Below, in pieces: positions 23,685 through 38,600 of a stretch of 64,000 nucleotides of DNA (positions are counted from its first letter, which is position 1; the number at the start of each line of letters is the position of its first letter). Both the position numbers and the translations under genes were made by a program. Below the pieces are notes generated by a model. That model saw only the letters and a list, made by a program, of their open reading frames with translations, was not told the origin of the DNA and ran no database searches. The stretch is from Synchiropus splendidus (Eukaryota > Chordata > Actinopteri > Syngnathiformes > Callionymidae): positions 18,972,501 through 19,036,500 of the forward strand of contig NC_071349.1 in NCBI RefSeq assembly GCF_027744825.2, written 5' to 3'.

Positions 23685-26600
23685 CTGTCGGGACGACAGC
23701 AGCTGGTTCAGCGAGTCACATGATAGAAACATGAGAGAAGCGCCACGGCTGGACTGGGCCACACTGAGGAGCCCTGAGTGAACGGTTGAGAAACAGCGTC
23801 CTCTTTCTCAGAGCTCAGCAGGTGGCGCTCTCGCTTTAAAAATGATGCGTGGATTCCAATGAAGCGGTTGTGAGAGAGCGCCATCTAGTGGACTCAAAAA
23901 CGAGGACAGTGTTTCATGAAGCTTCATGAATCCATCACAGGTAATGACAGCTCTATGATGATAGGTGGCGCCGATTCCTGACTGTTTGACCTGTCGACAA
24001 GAGGAGCCATCGGGAACAGACGGAGACAGTGACTTTATTTTGTTTATTTTTATATTGTTTATTTATTTATTTGAACTGAACTGAGCTACTTTGGTCGTCG
24101 TTCCTGTGGAGCATCTGTCACTCCACAATGTCCATGTATCTCAGTGCAAAAGGTCTTTTGCCACTCATGTTTAGAAATAAATAAATACTGTAAATAAAAA
24201 TAAAATAACGTCCATGCTCACTTGAAACTTTTTTTTTGTTTGTTGAGCTGCTTCGCTTAGCTACCTTTTTTTCTTATTTCTTCATTTATATATGATTTTT
24301 ATTTGTATAATTTCAATTATAAATATACATATTAAATATCCAACAAAACTCACCCTCTCGAGCAGTTTTTGCATATTCACAATACTTATGAATGGATCAA
24401 TATTTGAATTTAATTGTGATTTTATGCTGTCAGAGCTTCTATTTTATCAGAAACGTCTTCTCTCCCTGACAAGACGAAGCCTTCAGAAGTCAAAGCGAGT
24501 CCACAGAGAAGTCGATGACGAAACAGCAGATAAAAGAATTGCACTTTAGCTGACTTCACCGCCGACTGACCCTGACTCCTGAGGCCACGGAGACGGGACT
24601 CGGGGACGACAGCGGCGGAACAAAAGCCATCTTTGACTGAAACACGATGCTGTACAAGAAACGGGAAAAGCTTTCAGCCGCACAAAGGTGAACAACAGGA
24701 GCGACGGCCGACGTCTGCTTCGCCCAGCGGAGCAGGAAACGTGTCACTGAAACGTCCCGCGTTCATCCTTCCACCTGACCTCTGAAGCATCCTGGGTTTT
24801 TTCTTTGTAAAAACTCGCAGTGTTGTGACTGAATGAGCCGCTGTGGAGACATTGAAGTAAGGAAACAACTTATTCTGGAACTTGAAAATGAGGATGTTGT
24901 TTTGGTTGAGGAAAACTGGTTCATCGACACTGCGAGAGGCTTCGTTTGGAATATGCAGTTTTCAAACTGTAATAACCAACGACTGTGATCAATGATGTCA
25001 GTGTCACATGGTTCCACATGTTGCTTCCTGTCTGACGTCACGGAAGCAGCTTTGTGGAATAAAATACACCCCAAAATAAATAGCAAAAATAAATAAACAG
25101 ATAAAAAATAAAGTGGGTCATTGTATTCATTTTATTATTATTATTAATTATATATATATATATATATATATGGAGTATATGTCATAAAAAAGTATATATA
25201 TATATTGAGAAAATAAAAGAAAATATGAGCAGATTTTGAGCTAAATAATATATATAAAGTCATTGAAACCATGGAAAGATATTGACAAGGTAGCAACGAC
25301 AATGGCTGGCTGGGAAGAAAGGCTTTCGAGTTGAGCATCAAAACCTGCAGCTGAGAGTCACATGGTTTATCGGCCAAACCGTTGCAACAACCAATAAAAC
25401 GCGATATAAACACAACTGTTGTGGAGGGAGTGTTTTGTATGTGCCGTGTTTTCCGGCGACCGAGGAGCTGACTGAAGTGCGTCGGGCGCAGGGAGGCGGC
25501 GTCACAGTCACATGACCTGATATGTCTGTGACCGCTGGCCTGCGCCGGCGAAGGTCACCTTGGCAGCGTGTTGCTAAAGGAACTCAGGGGGTCGACGCTC
25601 GGCCAAAAACGGCTGTGTTCAGCCCCATCACCCGGCACAGGTCTCCTTCGCTAAAATCCTCACTCAGAAACAAGTGCACCAAACCAGACCTGCACCAACG
25701 TGTGGCCACATGTGGGAGGTTTCCAGAATGGCTTGTCACTCCAAGATTTCAACTGGTCTTATTCAGAAGATCTATTTTAGCTCCCTTTTCTTATCATCGG
25801 TCCATTACAAATCTCCTTTTTTGATCATTTTTGGTGACTTTTCTAGGGTTTTAAAAGGTATAGAATTCACCTTTACCATCTCCAGAGGACCATGTCCGAA
25901 GTCTCAGATCTGCGAGACGCTGCCAGAACAAGAGTCGGACTCCGCTTGTCAGAGGGGCGTGGCCCGGTTTTGCCACTGTTCAACTGTGGCAGGAGTGGGA
26001 GGCCAACACCTCATCTGCTTGGTGAGCGTGTTGTTGGAGCTCCTGGGTGTTGGTCTGAGCCAGTGCACCCAGACTTTGAGAAAGGATTTTGGATTGATAG
26101 AAGCTGCAGAAGGGACCTTGAACAGCCAGAATCCAGGTCCAAAACAAAGGCTGCAGTGGCAGAAGGTTCAGCAAGTCACCTGTAGGATTGTTGTTGAGAG
26201 AACTTCTTATTTGTTTGTGCAAGAAGTATGAGAATAGAGATCTGGGGAGACAAACCAGGGGTTTGCCTGCCTCATGGTGCTCTGGAGATGGCAAACATGA
26301 ATTCTACACCTTTTAAAACAATAGAAAAGTCACCAAACATGTCAAACGGATCATAAATTGAGCTTTGTAATCGACTGAAAATCGAGCAAAAATAGATGAT
26401 CCTGATTTCCCAGTTTAAATCTTGGAGTGACAAACCATCCTGAACACCTCGCGGACATGGCTACACCTTGGTGCAGGTCTGGTTTGGTGCACGTTTTTCT
26501 GAGTGAGGATTTCGGTGAAGGAGAGCCGTGACAGGGAGAGCAGACCCGCCGCGACGCCATCGCCGCAGAACGTGTGCGGTCAGTCAGAAACGGCAGGTCA

Positions 26601-29600
26601 CAGCCGGACAGAGCAGTGCGGTCTTCACCAGGTGGCTCCCTGCCACTGTCACTGCCCCCCCCCCGCCGGGCGACGGAAGGTTGGATCGCTCAGAACCAAA
26701 ACTGGTGGCCTCACTTTATTTCCAGAAACAAAAGACCTCGTGCTTGACTCACGTCTTGGCCTCATCAGCGCCACCTTCTCCAGGCCACTGACATGATGCA
26801 AATGAGTAAGTGACACCTAGCAGGTGGGAAGCAGCTTCCTGACCCACTTCCTGACTCGGGAGACTCGGGCGACAGCTCTCACCTGAGTCGGTATCTGTGC
26901 CCTCAGAATGTTCTGCTCTGTTTCCATGGCGACGGCCGGGGCGGTGCTGGCCGACGGCGGGCCGACGTGGTGGTCTGTGGCCGCGCTGGGCGGCGCGGCT
27001 CCCGTCTTCACATCCGACCCGTTCCCAAAGGCCAGAATGGCATTTTCTGGAGAGTGACACAGGCACAGTCAGGGACGAGTTACACAGCTCAACCACACAC
27101 TCCGGTCACCTCCCTCTGGCTCCATGCTTAATAGAGACGGATCACGGTGGAGTGTCGTGACAGTGACGCTGAGGACAGCTCAACCTTTCCCAGTGATTTA
27201 TCGTGTCCTCCGGCGTTTCAGAAATACTTTTACTATGTTTTCAGAAGAGTCACGAGAGGAGGGACACCCTGGACACCGATACAGCCAGCATGACTGGGGG
27301 ATAGGGGAGGAAATCAGAGCTGGAGGTATGCAAACTCCACATTCAGAGTGGACTCAGCAGGTGGCAGCAGCATCTCTGTAGCCACCGGGAGCAAGAGGCG
27401 CTTGTGTCACACTGTCACACCCCCATTCTCTTCTTTTCCCTGTCATTTTGTCCACAGATGAGAAAAGAATTCTGGCAAGTTGCTTCTCAACTATTCATGA
27501 CGAGTGATGGGCTTGTGAGGCTTCACGAAACGCTGATTTTCAGAGCCCAAAAGATGGCGCTCTCGGCTGTAAAATCTTTTGTTTTGATTTTAAATAATTG
27601 ACATTTTTTAAAGAGAGAGCGCCACCTACTGAGATCTGGGAATGACGACGCTGTTTCATGAAGCCTCGTCAGTCCATCACTAGTAATGACACACATTCAC
27701 AATGATTTTACGTAAAAAGCTCAAATACTGGCTCAAAAACAGGTGTAATATAGAGGCTTAATCTAATATAAATGAGAACATAATGTATGGAAAAATACAT
27801 GAAACATAGAATTTGAATTTAAGTGGCCAACAATCATGCAGAATAAAGTACCTGAATAAAATTACTTTTTTTCAAATTTTATTTCAGATGACTTCTAAAA
27901 AAATAGCACAAAGCAAAACCCAGAAACAAAATAAAGTCAGGCAGGAAATGCTGTTCTGGACTTGGTGACCTGTCAGGGACCAGATTTCACTTCTTGTGAA
28001 TTGATATTTTCTGGATTTAACCTCAACATGCTAATGCGACGCCAGCGCCTGGCACGAAAGGTGAGCTGGAGATGTAGTTGTGATTTGATGCTTTGCCCTT
28101 TCCCCGGTTCTCAAACTCAATCTGAAGGGCTGCAGCGGTCAGAACTGTCCTGTCTGGACACCAACCCAACATCCCTGTGGCCGTGCCTTACTTGAAAAAG
28201 TAACCTTCTAAACGGCAGCGGACACAGAGTGAACACCTGAGCTGAGCACCAGTGACTCTCCTTCACTTCACATGCAAATGTCCCCGACTTTATGCTGATG
28301 AATGAATCATTACTTCCCTTAAAACTCTGCCGATTTATAATGATGAAAAAGTTCCACGCCTCCTTTTTGATTCTCCATATGATAATTGATTTCACAGTCA
28401 GGACAAACTGACATGAATTACGCTGCACATCTTTCCTTCAAAGCAAGGACGAACTTCTGTCACACATCAGCTGCAGCAGCAGCCGGAGTCAGTTCCTCAC
28501 CTAGAAGTCAACACACCCAGACCTGGACCAGGGCCCCGGCGGAAGGCGAGTGGGTGCTGAAGTCACACCGCCGACCGCGATATGATTCAACTTCAACATG
28601 AAAAACACAGCTCTCCACACATTTGTTTTCACCAGTTCAGTACCTGGTCATTCATGTAATAACACTCACAAGATCACGCTCCCCGCACCTTGGGGTTATA
28701 TGTTATTGTTATTATTATAATAGTCTCTGGCAACTTTTTATTTTTAATCCAGCGATAGGTCGTTTTATGAGGATTCATCTCCACTTCTGTTGAATTGGAG
28801 CCTTCAATTCTAGTTGATGGACAGTTTCGACAACAAGCTTTTCGATGGTAAACAAAGAAGCCGAGTTCCAGTATGAGTCGCCAAATGCGCCGTTCGTTCT
28901 CTTGGCGTTGGCGACGACGACGCCCAAATCTGACAGCGTTTGAAAAGTGGGTCCAGAGTGGGAACTTTTGTCTACAACTCTGGTCCCATCACCGCGTAAA
29001 CGTCCCTCTGGAGGAGCCATTCGGGCTTTGATTCTAACGCAGTTGTGCTGGATTCAACACCATCAAAATGGCCGACTTACTGACAGAGATGGTCAGTAGG
29101 AGGTACTTAAGGGAATCCCAGAATCCTCTCTGGAGAGTCTTCCAGTGTTGGACCAGGCCTCTCTTGAGCGGCGTGTCCGCACTTCTGGTCTCGTTCACAC
29201 AAAGACGCAATTTTTCTCATCCGATCTTTTTCCCGACTCTTCCACGGAAAGAGAAAAGAGTCGTCCAAACCCTTCCCACCAGTTCATGCTCTGTTTGCGA
29301 CTCTCGTGTTTTGAGGTAGAGTCGGTGCACTGTAATGTACCTTGTAAAAAACACGGAGATTCGTAAGCTAATATTATCCACCATTTTTTGCCACCATTTG
29401 TTTTCCACCTGTTGAACAATTTAGCACCAAAAACGCTGGACAATAAACAGAGGCAAAACTAGCTATCGAATCTGTCCAACGCAGAATTTGTAAAGTCTGT
29501 GACTCCACAACCGCGAATCACCAAAAAGAAAAATTTAAAAAAAAAAATCGCCCCACTTTTTTTGAGACGGCGCTTCATCCGCAGTCCTGGGCTTCAGCAG

Positions 29601-32600
29601 TCCCTTCCTGTCCGGCCTCCTGTGCCTCTCCAGCCTGGAGTTGCCACAGGAAACAAAGCCTGGCAGATATTGTTCTTCCATTTATTGTCTCATTTGCCAG
29701 CGCTGAGGTATAATGATGATTTAATCGGCGCCACTAAAGTAAGCGGGCCGTTTCACGGGTACATCCCGTACCATCTATAATTCACGATCTGCTGACGTTC
29801 TACAGCCATGAAGCTCCTCCGAAGGAAAGCCATTACGGCGTGTCTTGGATTTACCACAACATAAAATGACTGGTGGTGAATGAATATTCCATAAGCGTCT
29901 CTCTGTTCATGGGGCTAATGGGCTCCTCCGCCGCGGCGCCATTGACATAAAAGTCACTTCAATTAAAATGTGCCGCTGTGACGACATGAATGGGTGATTT
30001 ATCAATTAACATCTGCAGGGTCCTCGGAGATGGATGTCGCAGGGACGGAATGATAACGCTTTCCCATCTGTGAGTCGCGAGTGTTTTCAAAGCTCCCGGA
30101 CAGTTTTGGGATGTGACTCTCGCTCACCGAGTCTCTCAAATCAAACTGATCCACTGTCTCGAGTTTGTTTATCGAGTTTGTAATGGACGATGCCGGTCGC
30201 CACGACGCCGCTAACTAGGAAAGCTTCAAGTTTCCACTCGGCAGAGAGGAGTCAAGAGGGAAGGAAGCAAAGTGAACCCGGCTCAGGGGTGAGCAATCAT
30301 CCGCTCTCCATTATGCTAATGCTTTGGGGTCATTAGCTTTTTTAGGACAGGTGCAGCGCCGAGTGTGTGGTTACGGCTCAGCAGCGTGCAGCGGTCGCCT
30401 GGCAGGCTGACGGATGAGAGCTGCGAAGGGTGCGACTCCAGCTGCGAGACGCTCCGTTAGGAACTTGACTGGGAAGTTGCTGGCGTCAACACTCGACACA
30501 AGTGTGAATCTGAAACACAGCGTTGATAAACCTACTTACACTTCCCTCTGACACAGTGACAATAGCTGTAAAAACCCAGGCCTCATGGCGCCAGGACTGG
30601 AGCCCATTTTCAAAAGTTGCCTGACCTGGCACTGGCACAGGTCGACAGCTTTGATCACAAGTGGGGTGTCAACAAACTAGGGCGAAATCTGAGGCTTCAC
30701 TCTGAGCCTTGAGTTTCTCACCCTCTGTCTCCAAGGTGGAGACAGAGTATGTCTTTCTGTGTTTCCCACCACCTCCTCTTCATCTCTCCGCGACACGGTC
30801 TCACACTGAAGGTGTCACATTGTGATGCGCTGCTGAGGCTTCATGAAACAGGCTCCTCCTTGACAGAGCTCAGTAGGTGGCGCTCCTGTTTTAAAATGAT
30901 GAGGGGCTTTATTGAAATGGTTCTTAAAATCCAGAGACTTTAGAGCAGAGAGTGACATCTACTGGCTCTGAAAATGATGACACTGTTTCATGAAGCCTCA
31001 TCACCAGTGGCACCTATTGACAACTGTCAAGTGCCATGTGTTTCCAATGTTTGCTGCACTAGTAGGGTTTGGGGATTGCAAGCTGTCTTAGTCACTTGTT
31101 AGCTAGCATGGTGTGCGCACCGTGAGTGAAGCGCATGATCATGTGCTATATACAGCGAGTGACATGAAATGAGGCCCAGCGAATGGAGCGCCATTCCTCA
31201 TCCCATCCTCCATCTTTCTTTCACGAGACACATGGTGTCAGAAAATGCCCCAAGTCTGTGGATATAAGCTGCTGTAGGCGTGAGAACGAGTGGCCCTCCT
31301 TTATCACATCCATGAACCTCAAAGGTGGTCCTCTCTTGTGGGGTACTTCCTCAGTCAGTACCACACTTCCTCTCTGGGAACTGAGCCACAGACTTTCACC
31401 CAAGTCACTTCTCTCTACTTTAAACATCCTCAAAGCAAACAACAGGTGGCGCTGTTTCTCTGCTCCACACTGACGCCATCTTCTCCGGCCCACACCTTCA
31501 TGGTGCGACACTTGAACTTCTCCCAACTCAAGGGCTTCAACACTTCGTCATCGTATCACGAAGTGACTCGCCTTTTACCAAGTCAGATGAGCATTTGAAG
31601 CCTTCAAATGTAACTTTGGGGACAAATGGGAGAATGAAATAAGCTTCACCTCCAAGTGTCCTTTCATTACGGCGGGGATGAAGAAGCGCAGCGCGGCCGC
31701 GGCGCATACAGATCTTCTGATTAGAGCGGCGGATGACATCTGTTTTTAAAACCTGATTATGATTTTGGCCATTTTTCTGCTCTGCAAATGGCTGTGTTCA
31801 TTCCCACCACTGTTCTCTGTCAAACCTTCTGAAGTCCAGCCTCAGCAGCGAGACACAGCTCCAGACTCCAATTCAGAAAGGACTTGTCCGACGGTGAAGA
31901 GGCAAAAGTGTCACCGCGGGACTTTGTTTTGGCGTCAGTCAAAGCCGATGACGCTCAACTCTCTGATGCGGCGCTGATACAAATGTCGGGAGCTTTATTT
32001 CCGAATTACTGACTCACGTCCAAGAGCTCGCAGCCAAATCCTGGTGTCCACTAAAACAGAAGAGTGGTCTGGCAGTTCCCTCCAATTGAGATGAGATTGC
32101 ACCGCGCGCTGCTGTTCCATGGGCCGCGTCCCCCATGAGAAGCCCGCTCATCCGTATTCCCGTCTCATGTTGGTCGCCGCAGGACCAGAGCGAGAGCCTC
32201 GCCTTTATTTTCGGCAGCCTGGGAGAGGTTTGTTTTCTCCTCGCCCTCAGAAGAGCGTACAGTAAACTGCCAACGTGCCGATGCACATGGCGGGTTTTAT
32301 TGAAAAACACGGCATCCATCAGGTTGCTGACAAACATATGTGGCCAGGTCTGGGATCATTTACATCTCATTTGCAGCATGAGACGTAGCGTAACGGGGTT
32401 TTTTTTATGTCTTGTTGCGACACCACGTCCACGTGCAGCCATTAAGCTTTAGAGGGAAACATAAAATCTGTGATGCGCTTTTTCCTTTTCAACTAGAGGG
32501 CGAAGATGGTCGAGTTTGAACCACCCTGAAATAATTATGATCGTGACCTGATAAATAAGTCATGGCTCGGCGTGGATTATTTAGAGCTGCTCTACTCTGC

Positions 32601-35600
32601 GTCATGCACATCCGTCTGTGGCGCTGCGGTGAGTGTCTGTCATCACGGACCTGAAAGACAGCGCCCTCTACAGTAGGACTTTTGCATCTGATTTTATGTC
32701 TATACTTTATTGACTGTTGTTTTTTGTGGAATTTGAAGCACGTCCAGCAGGGGGCACCATAGCAAGTCAGCCTCCAGTGCCAGGTGGGGGAGCGTGTTCT
32801 GCAGCCGTGGCACCACAGCGAGCGGAATGTACCATGTTTCTAAAGTTGCAACTGCAAGTGAAAACTGCCAGTGAAAAGAAACTTCCACAAAGTAAGGCTG
32901 TCAAAAACATAAATACACATGTGATACGCCACGCACAGAACGTATAAGAGCCACGATAGTCTCCAGAAGTTTCCAGAAGCCAAGCTACCACCCGTGTAAT
33001 TTTACCCAGAGAACAATAGGGCGACATCACAGTGGAAAACTGCAATGCATCGTAGGCCAACTGGAAAATGGTCGCCAGCACTGTGGTGGACGCTCTAACG
33101 TTAACATTAGCAAAACTGGAACTCGCGAACGCAACATGTCATTGAGGGCACTTTCATCTTCGTTCACTACGATTTGAGGGTCGATTTTTCAGGGCACTTT
33201 TAATGGGAAACACGAGCCCTAAACATGAAATCCGGGGTTAGTGGAGGCATCGGGACGCAGCATCACTGTTCCCCAACAGATTGTCATATATTTCCCATGA
33301 CTGAAATCCTCTTCACACAGTTCACCAAGGAAGGAGACTTAGGACCCCAGGGTGGACACAACTAGGCTTCACCATATTGTCCCCTTCACTATGGTATTGT
33401 GGCCTGGATTTCACAGCCCAGAACGATGAGGCCAACTCAGCAGGGAGCCTCCTTCATCTTCAAGATTTGTTTACAAAGTCAAAAAGCCCTGAAAGAGTTA
33501 TTTACATCAGAGGAACCAGGAAGCCAAGCCTGGAGACTCCATCATGCTTCTAAAGGCCTGCCACGATGACACACATTAAGTTGGTATCCTTCTCTTTGTG
33601 TTATTTTCTACAAGAGGATGAGATGCTTGCTTGAAGTCGGTTTCCTTTTCTTCCCCTTTTAGTCCCGTACCTTCACCCAGGCTTGCAGTGATGAGTCACT
33701 TGTGAACATGACTAAAAGTCACGACTTTCCAGATGTGTAGGAAGTGCCGACATCACACAGGATAACACTCCCCTTTGGAAAGAAGGCATGAAACAATCGA
33801 AAGAAAACCAGAAACAATTGCGCAGTGACTTCCACTTATCGTCTCATCGCAAGGCTCAGCACCGTTTCTAAGGGACTGAGACCGCGGCGTTGTGAAGTTG
33901 AAAGCCCTGGTTCTGATCTGAACTCTCAAGGAGATATTGAGTTAAATATGAATATCTGAAACTAGATGGTGTTAATGTCCAAAAGAAAGCAGCCAGTCCC
34001 CTGCTTCTCCATGTAAGTCAGTGCTTCTGGAGGAGCGAGGGCCAGACTCCTTCCCTCAATGTCAAGTGGTCCTGAACACGTTCTAATGCCTGACACTGAC
34101 TTGGGCGCAAGGTATGAGTAAGTAAGCTCCTTAAAAAAGGAGCTCTAATTTTCGGTTCACTCTTTGAAGTCGCTCTCTTTCTAATCTATTAAAGCAAAAC
34201 CTCTCGCCCCACCAGAAGGAACTAACACCTGATCACCAGCTCCAATGAAACTAGTGCCATTTTGAAAGGTCTTTGAATGTGTGCAGCGCTTCTCCCAGTT
34301 CTCTCATCAAAGCACGCCACTCATTTGACAATATGGCTTTTATCCACCCATAAAAAAAGAGGAACAGCAGGTGTGAAAATGATTTTCAAGTTAACTGAAC
34401 CCTTTAAACCGTTTTTCATTCATCAATTTCAGCCACAGAAAAAGAAAAAGGGGAGATTTGTTTTTCATATTTCCGTATCGCGGCTCCACAGAAGCTTTGT
34501 CTTGTGCTGTCGGAGTCACGGCGGAGTCTGGTGTGAAAACACGCTCCCGCTTGTCCAGATACAAACATTCCTATCATCCTGGACTGTTCGCAGCACTTCG
34601 TCACTGGTGTCACGCTTCTGTCTCCCGTGACATTCCTCTCTCAGAGTGATGATCTCCCGTCGTCAATCTGACAAAAACCAACCACCATGTTTGATCTCCA
34701 GGCTGGAATCACCGTTTGAAATGAGGGATTGTGCAGGAGGAGCGAAGGCAGCTGACTAAACTGTCTACACCTGAGGTGCACCACTGCAACATGTTAGCGT
34801 AACATACCATAGCATGGAGATATAGAGGGGCAAAGTTGTTCAGGTTCAGGTTCAGTTGTTTTCCGCTCAATCCAGACTCCCGTTTCCTGCACCCAAATAC
34901 ACGTCTTTTCCCTGGAGAACTTGCAAAGTTGGTTGATCTTCTGCTATTAGATGGTTCTTTCTGAAGACCTGCACTGAGAGCATTGACGTTTTCTTTTGAC
35001 TCATTCTGTATTCGGACCTTTGGAATTGGTATAATTCAAAAATCAAAGGTACATTTTCCGACCATGAGTCATGTGCGGGTCCTCGGATGAGGAGAACTGT
35101 TTGACGCTATTAAGTGCCTGCCACGTTGAGCAAGGCTGAGTCAGAGCCCTTTACCCACTGTCCACCAACACAGGCAGGACGTGGGCCTCAAATCAGTCGC
35201 ACTTATCGCCACCAAAATTTGCATGTTTGTCAGGGCGACAGGGTTCTGGGCCTTTGCATCACAAACCCAGCTGCAGGACCGTATCAAAATTCCTAGGTCA
35301 TAATGACCGTTCTCTACACCTGCCACATTCCTTCTCCACCTAATGCTGCTGAGACGTTCGACACCCGTGGCCATGCTGCCCCGTCCGTCCTTCAGCGCGT
35401 CAGTATCTCTGAAACACTTCAGAGCAAGGCCGGATGCCGTATGGCGAGCCAATCCAGGGGCGGAGTCTGAGTCCCCAGGCACAGGCTTTCAATTGAGTCA
35501 AACGTTTCCCCTCCCGCAGCACTGTCCAACAACATGTAAGGTGAGGGTTCAGCCTCAATGTTTTGGTCTCTGAACAGCCATGGATGTCGCAAGCAGGGTT

Positions 35601-38600
35601 CACTTGAGCAGCGTAAGAGGCCCCACCACTGGCTCTTGACCTCCTACACTACCAGCATTGGGTGTGTTCTCCACTGTTTTTGACAAGCAGTTAGCTTGTT
35701 GACTGCCTTTTAATGTAGACCCTGAAAGAGGACCATCGTCCTCAGGGCAGAGACACTGCCCACATTGAGAAAACACCCTGGAGTGAACCCTGAGCTACAT
35801 AAAGTAGGTTATCAGGATAGGCCTGGATCGATATTGGGCCGAAACAACTGGATCGGGCATCCGATTTTATTCAAGAACCCTAATCCGTTCCGTAAGCCCA
35901 AATGTGTTCAAATTGTGATGTGAAAAAAAACGTAATGTAAGCTAATATTTTGCTTTGTTTGTTTCATTATTTCAATATTTTTGTACGTTGCGCATTTATT
36001 TATCCCGCTCAAAGCTTTTTGGTCTTAATAAAGTCAAAGCAGTCGGACACAACTTCAGTGGCGTGGTGTTTTTAGGCTTAGCTTTTTAGCCGTTCCCATC
36101 CACCAACATCATTTTGAGTGAAGATATAGGATTGGACAGATCCTACAGGCATCGAGATGGAATGGGGAAACAGTGGTATGGAGCCACCCTATTGTCCCAG
36201 CTTGACTGACTGACACGCTCCGTCCTCATCCTGACCCCGCCCATCCATCCAGAGTGTCAGGAAGTGTCTTCTGTTTCAACCCTGTGCGCCTTGGCAGGGG
36301 GAACATGTTGGGAGCGCAGGCTCAGATGATCCATGTGGCCCCCGCTTATTCCACCCTGTCACTGTGTTCAGTTGTTAGTCCCTGTCCAGAGCGTTTGTTG
36401 TTTTCAGGAGACAATGTGAAGCTGTCACTCACTCAGGCAGATGTTGTCGTGGAAGAAGGTGAGGAAGTCATGACATTGCTCCCGGTGGTTGCCGCTGGCC
36501 ACACAGGAACACCAAGGTCCAACGTTGGATGTGGAGTTATCAAGGTAGTTGGGCGTTATTGTGCTTCCTGTGGAGACAAGATCAGAATCAGAAATGGAAC
36601 CTTTCACGGCAGTAAACTTTCATCTCATCTCAGCAAACAAACTTTCTGCTGTCCTGATTGAAAATCTTTAGATTCCACGCTCCTATTTATGCTTTAGCCT
36701 CTACAATAATGCGACTGATCATCATGTCAGAGCCGCGATCCTCAAAAAAAACAAGTCAATGGCTTCAAGTCCTCCAGCTATTGCAGTCGTGATGAGACCC
36801 CATTCACGCTGCAGCCACATTCATCAGCGTTTCATTGATCACCCCGCTGCCGTCCCAGTCCACAGTCATTGTTTTGAGTGCTGCTCACTGCTCTTGTCAT
36901 CTCTCCGCCTCCCTCCTTCTGGACCCTTTCTTCCCTCCATCCATCACGGGAGGTGGCTGAGGCGGCGCTGGCAAACAAAGATTGAGTTCTTACCTATGAG
37001 GCCGGTGTACGCTAGCAGACACGCGCCGTGGTTCTCCTGCTTGCAGCCGCTGGCGCTCTGCTCCAAGGGTTGGCAATCGTACTGGAACTGCGCCCAGCGA
37101 GACCTGCGGGGAGCGTCCACACGTCATCCATCATTTATCTGCGCTCGACTGGTACAGCGTTCCTGCCACTGAAGGGTGATGGCGGGAGGAAAATGGCACT
37201 GGCGGCGTCTCCGATATCACTCATCCTATCCTTAAAAATCACACGCTCTGAAGGAATTTCAATCTGCTTCAGTCACCCGGGTTGACACCCATCCCTCTTT
37301 ACCTTCTCCCCAGCCAGGCAACCTCTGGGAGAGTGACACACCATAAAGAGGCAATGAGGGGCACAGGCCTTGGCTGCTCTCTAAATGCCGTGGGTGCGAT
37401 CTGGCAGGCCTGACTGCAAGGACATGAGACAAATATGGATCTGTGGAATAAATTCTGCCTCCCACAGTCGCAGCGCCATCACTCCCTCAATGATCCCACC
37501 CAGCCACATCGCCATTATCACACAAGGCTATCAGCGCCATCATATCTTATCGCCGGCCCCCGTCGCTGGCGTTTGCAAGCGGATCCCCTCAGGGCCTCGC
37601 CAGTCCTCCCTCGTTTGTCATGCCTTTGCAAAGATGTGCGGATGGCCGTTCTCTGAAGTTTAGACATCCACTGCCACTAATGCCGCTAATACCCGCTGAC
37701 TGGATTGGCGGTCTAAGCACAAGCCCTGGGAGTCGTCCTCGCTTGGCGGGGTGGAAAAACGCCCGGTCGATATCCATGACAGATTAAGCCCTTTGTCTTA
37801 CTGACATTTGAAGAGGAACTAGATTTAATGCTGTCCATCATTTTGCGTCAGACTCCTTCATGAGTTTGCGCTTTGAATTTAAACACCACGACTGGGACCA
37901 AAACGGAAATCTCTTTTTTTACAATTATTGTTTTAACAGCACCTTAAATGAATATTTGCAGGAAACTTTTCAAGGTGCACCTTGAACAAACAGTCAGGAT
38001 GGTGTGCAGCCTGAGGGAGGGGAAAATTCTTCTATTCGAAGCTGAGTAAACAAAACATCAGCAGCTGTGTCCGTACGATTGTCGTTCGAATGCTAATTCA
38101 CATTTTTCAGAAAATGCACATTGAAATTGAGAACTTGACCGTGTTTAGAAGACGCAGGAAGTTTGCATGTGTCGTGTGTGTACAGCTAGGATGGCGGTGA
38201 GGAGGCGACATCCGTGAATTGCTCCTTTTTTTCCTTTCCAGAGGCTTCATCCTTAGACAGAACCCAAGTGGATTCACACCACGTCCTTCTCTGACGTGTG
38301 TAACAAAGCAACTGAACTTGATCGTGCTGCCGAGCGCGTTTTGTTGCAGCAACAGAGGGTGAGGACGGATGAAGACTGCCGGATCTTTCCGATGCGCTCC
38401 AGCTCTTCAATGTTGTACAATTAGAGCGTCCAGTCAGCTGTTCTGAATCGACTTGCTCTAACAAGGAAAACATTCAACATTCACTCAGGGCTTCTTATTT
38501 CTCACTGTTTCTTCTGTGTGTACCGTCGCCGCTACTTTTTTCTCGCGGCCTGAACGCAGAGGCTTATACAACAACACGGCTAACATATGGATTTTTAGGA

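Larger units (their letters stand above)
27047..36432 (-). other. gfra4: gfra4 intron between D3 and stalk exons
   Basis: Holds two MITE copies, a CTCF-like site at 32743-32760, a possible hAT remnant near 35.82-36.05 kb, and segments at 29.7-30.1 and 31.65-31.75 kb whose unique, balanced composition resembles conserved non-coding elements. No further exon recognised. Confidence 0.6.

Noticed and set aside
24480..24690. Minus-strand acceptor-like tract (cccgtttcttgtacag) followed by about 70 open codons, considered as an alternative gfra4 last exon
   Set aside because: No GPI-like hydrophobic tail and no family similarity; the exon at 23535-23684 fits better.
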